A stretch of DNA of 64,000 nt, taken from Seriola aureovittata (Eukaryota > Chordata > Actinopteri > Carangiformes > Carangidae). The notes beneath the pieces were generated by a model, which saw only the letters and a program-made list of their open reading frames with translations, made no database searches and was not told the origin of the DNA. The position numbers and the translations under genes are program-made. This document shows positions 36,101-48,100 of this stretch, piece by piece (position 1 is the first letter of the stretch; each line of letters begins with the position of its first letter). Location of the stretch: contig NC_079368.1 in assembly GCF_021018895.1 (NCBI RefSeq), positions 186,001 to 250,000 of the forward strand, given 5' to 3'.

Positions 36101-39100
36101 AGGAATTTACCAATTAATTCATTAAAAATCCTACAATGTGATTTCCTGGATTCTTTCCCCCCATTCTGTCTCTCATAGTTGAAGTGTACCTATGATGAAA
36201 ATTACAGGCCTCTCTCATCTTTTTAAGTGGTAGAACTTGCACAATTGGTGGCTGACTAAATACTTTTTTGCCCCACTGTATAACAGAACCCATATTATGT
36301 TAAAGGTTCCGTAAACCATCCTCGCTGCAACTAGATTCGTCTAGCTTCGTCAGCCACACTGTGGCCTCCCGGCGGCCACAACGCCCTCCACTTCCCCACT
36401 GCCTTCATTTTCTCAGTCAGCAAGGTATTATGAAGCTCAGTGAAAGTGGACACTAAACATACAACAAGAAGCTTGACTGAATAATGTTCCATGAACAAGA
36501 GAGCCAACAGAACAATCAAGACTCAACCATTAGCCCACACTAGCATTGTCATGAAATGCTCCACAGCAGTGCTAGCAGTTATCCAGCTACCGATAACAAA
36601 ATTTCCTGAACACATTTATAATATGCGTAACAGCAAGTACATGTACAGTATAGTACAGCTAACGCTGGCATGCTACCGTAGATGTCACTAATGAAAACAA
36701 ACATTTAACATTATGCACCATCAAGTTACTGACACATGGAGGAATAATAAAGGAAGAAAAAACAGTTCTGAGTCAAGCTGGACCCTTTAGCAGCTTGTAG
36801 GGCTCTCCTCTCAGTAAATTCAGACTAGTATCAGCTCCACGGTCAGACTGAGACAGAAATTCAGTTTTGGACTGATCCACTGGGACTGGCTGCGCTACTG
36901 ACACTGACAGAGCCGGTAAAAACTTTAAAGACTTTATGGATGTTGTGACGGCCCACCAGACGACAAAAATTGGGGCGGGTGTCACTTAGTTCTCTGCTCA
37001 GAGTGGCATTACTCCAAAGAGTTGTTTGCTGCTATGTGATTGTTTAAAATCTCATTTACAGAACCTTTTAAAATACTGATGTTTACAAGTTCTTCTACTA
37101 GTCGTAGGAAGCCCATTGCTGTTTGTCATGGGCTTGGTATCACCTTATTTAATGGCATCATGCTGTGAATTGTGCCGTACCCATACCTCCCTGACTGTGT
37201 CATTTTCGTGTACTTCAGAAAGAGCGACGTCTGCTGGAGAATCTTCGCCTGGACCTGGACGCTTGTAAAACACGTCTGAAGAAGGCCAAGTTGGCTGAGG
37301 CAAAAGCTGCGGTGAGTCCTTTATTGCCTTCCAACCCCTTAACCCCCTCCCTGAACACGTTCCCATAATAATGTGATAAAACCTTTGGTGGTGCTGACTA
37401 AGTGTGTTTGTATCCACAACCTTTTCAGTGCGAGGGTGAAGTGAGTATTAAAGACATTTTTAAAGACTTTGAGTTTGATTCACATGTTGAGTTTTTCTAC
37501 CGTCACATTTGCTATGAATTTATTTTCTGTGCTATTGATTTCCTGGCGACAAGAAACTGTTAATGACTGAAAAAACATCTTTGACCTGAAGCTGAATCTG
37601 TGCAGAGAGAGCCTGAAACTTGTAGCATATCAAAGATCATGATGGGAAATTAACGCCAGTCACTGACGAAATTCAGCAAAACTTTGGGCTGCGTCTGGTG
37701 GTGGTAGCTTATTCCACCAACTGGTAACCAGGGTTTATTTAGCAGTGTGAGAACAACTGTACCAGGACCTGATGGTCCATTGAAATACAAATAATAAAAC
37801 AAACTATAAATTCAATTTGATGAACTCTCTGCTGAAAGCATCTGTGTCTTCAAATTGTTCTGTTTTTTGTTTGTGATGATTAATTTATTCATGAATGTCT
37901 TTATTTGACAATGAGCATTGACTTCATGCTTATATTTGCTACATGGTGAAAAGATTCACTTTATTTTCTGTGAATGGAGATTTAAGTACAATAGATTTGA
38001 ATTATGAATCAGCAATAATTCACTAACAGTCTCTGTAACTGTGGTATACCACACAGCCTGGCACGGTTAACCTGTGTATATATAAGTGTACCTGTAATAA
38101 AAACGGGTTCACTAAATAGTTTTATAGATTGCTGCTGGAAAGCCAGGCTCAAACTACTGGGGTTTCACCCTTCTTACAATCAGAGGACAAATCTGGTCTT
38201 GGACCAATATTCGGTCCAGATTATCTGGTAATGTGACTACTTAAACCTCCTCAACTGCTCGTAGGCTTGTAGGGGGGCCAGATAAGGATTTAAAATCAGG
38301 ATTATTTATTTTATTATTTGTGTTTACGTCAGTCCAGGAGCAGCTGACAGTGTTTCCAAGCAATGGTAAACAGTCTAGTGCTTGAGGCTAATGTTAGCTA
38401 ATGTATTACTGTTGACAGATATTAGAAATAAAAAGTTAAAATCTCACCTCCAGTTCTCTCTGAAGAACAGCTGACCAGTGTCTCATTGTCTGATCCTTCT
38501 GCTTTTGTTTTTTCTTATTGCATCAAGTTGTTGCACCATAGGCCCCGTTTTATTTACATTTGCTTCCCCATTAGATGAGATCACACGAGCTGGTGCATCG
38601 CTCTCTTATTACTCCCACTGGCAGGATAATCTTAACATCCTGTAATATGTATGATGCTCAGTTTTTTTCAAATGTTGTAGTGTGAGCATGGTTGAGAATA
38701 GACAGAAGACAGTATATTAAGTTTCTCCTTATGTGTTCGATGCAACCCGATACCAAAATCAGTTTAATACTTCGCTTGTCAAGCGCATGTCTATGTGGTG
38801 AAACACAGACTGACAGGCTGACAGGTCATTGGTCTCCATGCATGAGGACTTCAGCTGGCTAGCAGAACAATATGATCAAATGTAATCAAAACCATTTTTC
38901 CATTTCACCTTCACTTCAACCATTTCATTTCTGGAAAGTGAAGATAAATCCACAAAGAATCCAAAATCCAAAGATCTGTTGAGAAAAACCACAGTTTCTT
39001 TTAATCTGTTGCCGTCAATGCCTTAGAAAATAATATGATATTATTTTACGGGGAGCAGCAAAAAATTTGTACTTAAATCTGACATCCTTTTCACATCATT

Positions 39101-42100
39101 ACGGGCTGTGGCTCAGACAGTAAAGCAGCCCGTCCACTAATCAGGTTCGATTCCCTGGCACAGAAAGTCGTAATTGAACCTTTCACCATGATATATGAAT
39201 GATTGAAGTCCTACTGCTTTTCTTGAGGCTTATTTTTGTTTCACTGCTGGACAGAATAAAGTCTGACTATTTCAGTATGATGTTGACAGCCATGATGCAT
39301 GTTAGCATGTGCATGGTGAACTACTGCTGACTAGCCTTAAGACTAGTAATATCAATGACTGTCCCACTTACAGAGGATTAGTCAGGTCAGTGAACTATAC
39401 AAACAAGTCACGAGTTTCACTGGTGTTTGAGAGGATGGTTACACACAGCCGTATTGCATCACCTTCCCCAGGCATGACACACCTGACACAGGTGTACTGG
39501 CAGGGTGAACCACCTGTAAATAGATATATGTAGAACAAGTGAATTATCAGTCACTGATACTAAAAAACAGCTCTCTGTTTTCTGTGTGTAACTCATCAAT
39601 ATCATGATTTAATTTCTTCTCTGTTCTCCGGTCATTTTATCTGCGTTTCTCACACAGTGTTTGCATGGTTGCCAGACACTGAGTGCATCATTGTTAAATA
39701 ACTCTACTGTCTCTGTAGATGGCTCCAGATTTTCAGGAAACCAGACCCCGCAACTACGTGCTGTCTGCCAGTGCCTCTGCGGTAAGGAGACAATCCTGGA
39801 CATAAATATATAAAAAATGGAGTAATGATAATGATCAGGTTGTATCCACATACAGTTCAATCAGAAATAGAGGTTGATGGGGGTGGGTGGGAAAACTTAA
39901 ACGTTTAGAAGTTGCTGTTTGTAAGTATTTATGAATCTGGACTTCAGTTTTGTTTAGTTGGGAGGTGTTTCCTTCTGTAACTGGTGATAATGAGCTCAGA
40001 GGTACATACCAGACCTCTGTGTCAAGGCTGATATTGTGCTGCAATGATGAAAGTTCGCATACCATTGATAAGAAGCGTCTGATGCCCAAATGGATGTGTC
40101 TCATTAAACCAGGAGGCAGAGGTTGGATTGCCACAGAGAGTGATTGAGTCACATTTTAAACAGTGACAGAGCTAAAGACAAAAACACACAGTGTTTTTAC
40201 TGTAGTTGAAACATGAGTATAGTACCAGGATGTATTTGGGAGTTGGTTTCGGTCAGATGAAATGTTCTCTGGCTGTGGTCATGTGCTTCCTCTGCTCCTT
40301 TGTGGTCATTAGAAAGAAATAGAAACCTTCACACCAGCCCTAAAACACAGTCCATTTCAGTACTTCTTCTGTTTGTCTTTGTTTAACAGGGACACTCTTC
40401 ACTGCTTCTTGTATGTAACCTCTCATGTTCTCTTCTTCTCATGCTCTCATATTCTGTCTTTGCTGTTGTTTGTCTTTCTTTAACAGGGACACTCTTCACT
40501 GCTTGTATTTAACTGCTTCACTGCTTTATTTAACATCTCATGTTCTCATGTTCTCATGTTCTCCTGTTTTCATATTCTCCTATACTCATATTCTCCTGTT
40601 CTCCTGTTCTCATGTTGTCTTTGTTGTTGTATTTCTTTCTTTAACAGGGACACTCTGCACTGCTTCATGTATTTAACCTCTTCAAGAACATCCAGCTCTG
40701 AATATTATGATCCTAAATTAACAGCATCTCAAACATTACATTTTAATACTCAGGGCTGGATATTGTAAACAATAGATTTTATAATGTTGTAATAATCCTC
40801 GGCTCTGGTTGTCAATATGAGAAATCCTTCTTGTAACTTGTTTCTCCTCTTTTTGCTGCGTCCTCTCAGCTGTGGAGTGAGGAAGTGGAAAAAGTGAGTA
40901 CACCAGTGATGTGCTTGTGAACTTCTTTCACCATCTGTTTTCTGACCACTTCTAATAACTACAGTGTTTGTGCCGGTGTCAGTGTGGTGCGCACAAAAGT
41001 AAGTCATAACACAATGAAGTGAGTTAACAGCAGACATGTAGAATTTGTTAGACAATCTTTAGGTGTACTTATACCTTTATTCTCTATGGAGCTATAACTC
41101 CAGACCTCTCAGGTTTTACTCTCATCACTGTTCTGCAACGAACACAATGCAGTCTATAAATAATTCAGTAATAAAAAACATCTCAAGTCTTCTCTGATGA
41201 AATGTGTCCTTTGAAAACATGTGAAACTTCCTCAGTGACATAACGATTACATCACCTGACCTATCAGATTATTTTTACAATTATCAGTCTGTCGTATCAT
41301 ATCATTTAGAAATGCTGTGTGTCTCATTGTTCTTCCTGTTTCAGGCTGAACATGAGCTGCGAGTGGCACAAACAGAGTTTGATCGCCAAGCAGAAGTCAC
41401 ACGGCTACTTCTGGAGGGCATCAGCAGTACACATGTATGTAAGCCACAACATGCTTACTTTCAGCTCATACAGGCAGGGACATCATGTTTCTAACCTCAT
41501 CAACAACTTTATTCACTTTTATGTTGTACACCTATTTTATACTGCACACTAAATACACCATATATACAGTATATGTATGTATAATTCAACACCATCAAAC
41601 GAGCCACTTATTGCATAATGAGTACTTAAACTCCACAGACTACTCATCTTATCTCACTCAAGACTGCAGAGTCTGACTTGAGTGAGATGAGTTTAAATAA
41701 ATAATCAGTCCTGTTGTATTGTTTTCATCAGGTGAATCACCTGCGCTGTCTGCACGAGTTTGTGGAAGCCCAGGCAGCCTTTTATAAGCAGTGTCACCTC
41801 CATATGCAAGAACTTCAGAAAGATTTGGGCAGGTGAGAACCAGGCAAGAGGTCACATGGGCTGCCAGTCATCTTCATACTGACTCTACTTTAATTCTAGT
41901 TCTAGGTTTTCTAAGCGTGCAAGCCTAGGTGATTCATCACTGTAAAAGATTTGATCAAGTGCGGACAGTTGGCAGAACAGTTTGTGTATTCCAGGAACTT
42001 TTTTTTCAGCGTCACAATACACATGTAGGTGCCCGCTGTCTGCAGCTCTTCAGCTAACACGCCACTGTGGCTGCTTCTCATTCCTCACTGCAACGTCCTA

Positions 42101-45100
42101 TTTCGCAAACCTGGTCTGTCCAACATATCTCAACAAGACGTCACAGTGAACTGACTCACTGCACACACAATGATCTGTTCTGTTACTGCCTGAGATCAGC
42201 AGTTTTAGGCTCCAGCTCTTTTTGTTCATACTAGAATGAATAGTATTTTATGAGTCTTGTTTGTTTAAGCACACCTAAGAACATTTCAATTTAAAGTTGC
42301 ACAGAATTTACTGACTTTACTGTATCATTTATGAATCTTTATTTTATAATCGTTGGAATTTTGGGTAACAACAAATACTTCCTTTTATTTTTAATGTTTT
42401 TCTTTCCCTCTGTGTGTCTGCTCTGACCTACACTTTTGCTTTTTAATGCTGTAAATCACTGCAGCAGGTATCATAACGATCACATATTATTAGGCTCAAA
42501 CAGTGGTTCAATCAGCTTTGCAGCAACGTATACAGGATACTGTGGCAGTAAGACTTGAAGGGGAACTCATTTACAAAATGTCTACCTTCTTTGCATACAA
42601 ATGTAAATTTGTGAATTGGACTGTGCTCCAACTTGGCTTTTCTACCTAAAGGTCTTTTTGTGGTGTTTTCCTGACCTTTGCCTTTCAGGGTGTTGTCATG
42701 GTACCCAGCGGAAAGGTCATGGTGCACAGACATTTGCACAAAGTTCATTCAGTTAAGGCATGCAAACCAGTTATTGGTATTTTGGTGGAAATTGTGTCTT
42801 AAATGTTGCACCTTAGAAAAGAAGTGTTAGAACCATGTCTGTTTCTGGCCCAGCGTCACTCCACTGGCAACCCTTTTAATAATCCAGTTAATCACTGTGG
42901 ACACCTTGTTTCAAGACAGACTGAAAAACAGTGAACCCATCATTTAAATCAGCTGTAAAAAAAAAATCATTTAAATCATCATCATCATTTAAAGCAGCCG
43001 TGTGAAGGCAGAAGGACAGATGTGATGATAAATCTGTAGCCGCACGGTGTGGTTGCCTGTGGAATGATGCCAGGCTGCTGCAGCATAAGCCCACACACAT
43101 CAGACAGGCAGGTGATAACTCGATGATCACTTGGTGATAACTGTTTGTGGTGGCAGATGGCTTTGCATAACAACCTCCTTCCCAATGATTTTATTATTAT
43201 TTTTATTATTATTATTAACATATAATAATTTTTTTTCCATGTTTTATTTTCTACTTTTGAAATGAATTGTGAGAGTGTGTTTATTAATCACCACTCCCTC
43301 TGGTCTATTAGTCCAGCCCTTTGACAATTTGCAATGCTACACAACAGTGAACTAAAACAGCAGGTGTGCTTGGAGGCAGTCACACAGACTGTACACAGTC
43401 CCTAGTTCTGTCTTTCCAATGAAGAAGTGTTTCTCATGGTATAGTCAGCTTCCTGTCATCTATTATTTTTTTGTGTCTGTATGTTCTGTATGTTCTGACA
43501 GTCACACCTGCCTGCCTTCCCTCAGGCTTCCCAATGCTTTTGCTCTGAATTCCACTCACTCCATGGCTGCTGCTGGCTCTTCAGCAGAAGGCGTCAGCAG
43601 CCCTGTGGAGACAGACACGCTGAAGATTGAGGAAGTTCAGGCGCCAGCTACAGGAACCCGCAAGGCCAAAGTCCTGTACGACTACGATGCTGCTGACTCC
43701 AGTGAGCTCTCCCTTCTTGCTGATGAGGTGAGTTTTCATTGTCAACCTGTTGTTTCACTGGTGGTATTTGCTGATTCAACTAATGTGTCTGCCCTTTTCC
43801 CTGAAGGTTAATGTTTTATTTCCTGGGTGTAGACAATTTTTTCTGACTACAGTGCTTGCTAGTCAATGAGTCAGTGTAAAGCTAGCTCCCAGCAGCTACA
43901 TTTTAACACACAGCTGCTCTGGTGTAATATGTTTTTAGTCATGGTGGTCAGATTCAGCCTTATATGAAGGACGAAAAATTACAAAAAAGTATAAATAAAT
44001 AGATTAATAAATGCTGAAATATATAATTAAATATATAAATAAATGCAAAAAACAATGTAACAATGTAAAAACATTTTGGTAACAAAAAATCTTATCTGTA
44101 TTTCTACATTTATTTATGTGTCCCTATATTAATTAGACAGGCGGTCTTTCCTTAGTCTAAAGCTGGATTGCTTATAGCGGTGTGATCAATTGGATGGATT
44201 TGCTACTCCTGCCTTGACTGATACACAGGAGCTTTGCCTTTCCAGTCTTGCCAACTCAGTGACTTTGACACTAGATGTAGTTTCTTCTCAGACTCATTTT
44301 TTTCATAAAGCAACAAATCTATAGTGACTTTTGAACAACCTTGGCCACTTTCTATCAAAGAGAGGCCCCTCTGCCTCTACTGTTGTGAGTGAGAGCCATA
44401 GAAGTACTCAGTCCACACAGGAGTTGACACAGACGTGAATGAGCCTCTAACTTTCTCTCTGAGTGATCAGACAACGTTGTGGTTATAAAATCTGGATTTT
44501 AACAGCAGCTTGGTAATGGTACAGACTAGAGGACGGTGATCAGGCAAAAAGATCATGTGACAATCTCTTTGCTTAGAATAGAAACCCACTCTCTGAACCA
44601 TGATCCAGATGGTAAATAGACTTGCACTTATTTAGCACGTTTCAAAGCGCTTTATAGTACTTGCCAAATTCACCCATTCACTCACCACACTCACACACTG
44701 ATAAAACAGCCATCAGGGGCAATGTGGGGTTCAGTATCTTGGAGCCGGCCTGGAGAAGCCGGGATCAAACCACCGACCTTCTAATTAGTGGACGACCGGC
44801 TTTACCTCTTGAGCCACAGCCGCCCCATCTGCATCATGTTTCCAGTCTAATTTCATTGTGCATATGCATAGATAAATGTAGAAATACAGAAATAAATAAA
44901 TGCAGAAATGTATTTATTTCAGCATTTATTTATTTAATTATTTATAATTTTATACTTGTCATTTTTCATCCTTCGTAGCTGTATGCTGACTGGTCATATG
45001 TGGACTGTGCAATTGCTGGTTTGTATTGAGATGATTTTATGTTTGTTTCACGAGTTATCGACAGGCTTTGCTTTCTCTATGTGAGCTGTTCACCCTGCTT

Positions 45101-48100
45101 CCTTTCCACGCTCATGTGGCTTCAGGTGCTGCTGCCACTGTTCAGCAAAAATGACATAGTCTGACTTTAATTCAGTAACAACTAAAATGACAGGTTGGTG
45201 TGTTCTCGGGTGAGTGTGTTCTCAGGTTAGTGTGTTCTCAGGTTAGTGTGTTCTCAGGTTTGTGTGTTCTCTTAGTGTGGTCTCTGCAGCTGGTGTCTGT
45301 ATCCTGACAAAGATTGTTTGTGGTGAAAAGACACCACTGTACGATTGCCTATGTGTGTTTGGAATTCCACCATTGACAAACAGAGTGGTGACTCTTCTGT
45401 AGAGAAATGACCATGAGAACCTTCACCGTCCATCAGTAGCTGAGGAAGGACAGAAGGCCACAGCTGTTCAATGAATGCTTCAGGTTCAGTGGGGAGACCA
45501 CTTGATGGGAAAGTGGTTGTACATTTAATGAACAAAAAGCTCTTCTCATTTTAAGGTTGTAGCTACAGGTTGTGAACATCACACTTCCACACTTCTCAGC
45601 CAACAAAGGCTGATCAGACTTATTAGCTCAAAAGCTATAATGGAAGTCGCTATTATCACAGAGGCTTTTTATAGAAAATATTGTCCCATAGCTGAGAGGT
45701 AAATTTGGGGTTTGAACCCTAACAATAGCTGCAAGCGGCAATTTGCGGATTCTAACCGTTTTGCACTCAGCTGAGAGAAGCAGACAGTTACAGCTAATTA
45801 ATGCTGGGATGACAGAGACAGGTGGGGATGAGAGAGATGGGGGCAAGAGAGAGAGACGGGAGCAGAGAGAGAGGTGGGGGACGAGAGAGAGAGGTGGTGG
45901 GAGAGAGATGGGGGAGGAGAGAGAGGGAGATGGGGGATGAGAGAGAGGGATGGGGGATGAGAGAGGGTGATGGCGGAGGAGAAAGAGGGAGATCGGGGAG
46001 GTTGTAATGGTATTTGGTGGTGCCGCTGGTGTTTCTGTTTTCTGTTTCTGTTTTGATTGCTAGGGCAACAGCAGTTAAGTTCTGTGTCTCATGTCACTGA
46101 AGTACTGAAGTAAACAATAAACTACAGATCTCACTCTTTAATGACTGTTAAGCTCTTTGAACTGCACTGACCTACAGCGGGGAAAATAAGTATTGAACGC
46201 GTACAATTTTTTCTCAGTAAATATATTTCTGATGGGGCTATTGACATGAAATTGTCACCAGATGTTGGTAACAACCAAAGTAATCCACACATACAAGGAA
46301 ATCAAAACATATATGTCCATAAATTAAGTTATGTGTAATAAAGTAAAATGACACAGGGAATAAATATTGGACACATGAAGAAAAGGAGGTGCAAAAAGGT
46401 ATGGAAAGCCAAGAAACCAGCTGAAATCTGTTAGTATTTAGAAAGCAATCCTGCCCCCTATCAGTGCAAATTAACACCAGCTGGTTTAGTCCTAATTGAT
46501 GGCCTATAAAAAGGTTTCTCATTACCAAGGTGTCGCACAATGGGCATCTCATGATGGGTAAAAGCAAAGAGCTCTCTCAAGACTTTCGCAACCTTATTGT
46601 TGCAAAACATACTGATGGCATTGGTTACAGACATATTTCTAAACTTCTGAATGTTCTAGTGAGCACTGTTGGGGTTAGCAGGTACATTTGTTTCAAAGAA
46701 AACAATAAGTAATGCACTCAACTGCCATGGCCTCTCTGCATGCTCACCGTGCAAGACTCCATTGTTGAAGAAAAAGCATGTTGAAGCTCGTTTAAAGTTT
46801 GATGTACAACATTTGGACAAGCCTATGAAATACTGGGGGAATATAGTCTGCTCAGATGAGACCAAAATTGAACTCTTTGGATGTCATAGCACACACCATG
46901 TTTGGAGGAGAAATGGCACTGCACATCACCCCAAAAACATTATACCAACAGTGAAGTTTGGAGGTGGGAACATCATGGTGTGGGGCTGCTTTTCAACATA
47001 TGGTACTTGCAGTCTTCATATAATTGAAGGAAGGATGAATGGAGAAATGTACCAAGACATTCTCGATAAGAATCTGCTGCCATCTACCAGGATGCTGAAG
47101 ATGAAACGAGGGTGGACATTTCAGCAAAACAATGATCCCAAACACACAGCCAAGGAAACTCTCAATTGGTTTCAGAGAAAGAAAATAAAGCTGCTAGAAT
47201 GGCCCAGTCAATCACCCGACTTGAATCCAATTGAAAATCGGAAAATTGGAAAGAACTGAAGATCAGAGTTCATAGAAGAGGCCCCCGGAACCTTTAAGAT
47301 TTAAAGACAGTTTGTGTGGAAGACTGGGCCAAAATCACACCTGAGCAATGCATGCGACTAGTTTCTCCATACAGGAGGCATCTTGAAACTGTCATTACCA
47401 ACAAAGGCTTTTCTACTAAGTATTAAATAAATTTCAGCAAGCGTGTTCAATACTTTTCCCTGTGTCATTCCACTTTATTACACATAACTTAATTTATGGA
47501 CATATATGTTTTGATTTCTTTGTATGTGTGGGTTACTTGGGTTGTTACCGACATCTGGTGTCAATTTCATGTCAATAGCCCCATTAAAAAATATATTTAC
47601 TGAGGAAAATGTTGACGTGTTCAATACTTATTTTCCCTGCTGTATATGAACAGAGCTGTACAGATAAAGATTCACTGATTGAATTGAACACTCTCAGAGA
47701 TAATGCAGTCATCTCTCGGAAATCTACTGGAGGGATGAACACCACTCTTTCACATCTTATTTCCTCATTTGGTGTTTTGATGATGATGAATCTCTCCTGT
47801 AGGATGTGACTCACGTCAGTTTCACAGTCAGCAGACTGCCGTCTATTAAAGCACTTGTGGTTGTTCTGCAAAAGGAGGAGTTCTTTCCTCAGTGGGAGGG
47901 GTTTTCATGTGTGTCCATTTAGTCCTGTAGATGTGTTTCACCAGGTTTTGGTTCCCTCTTGTCCTCTCACTCACATCCTGTTGGGTTCTCCCAGTGAATT
48001 AAGACGCAAGTGAAAGAGTAACAGAGGTGAAAAGGTTGCAGGTCAGGCGTACGTCCTTCTTTAGCCTCAACATAGATAATACACTGCTCAAAAAAATTAA

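Noticed and set aside
39101..39180. tRNA gene
   Set aside because: A and B boxes are present but the arms do not pair into a cloverleaf; better explained as a SINE head.
40404..40640. CRISPR-like array of repeated units
   Set aside because: The TTCTCATGTTCTC units are short, unevenly spaced and in a vertebrate intron; a simple tandem repeat.
45743..46007. Frames rich in Glu, Arg and Gly
   Set aside because: They are produced by the purine-rich minisatellite.
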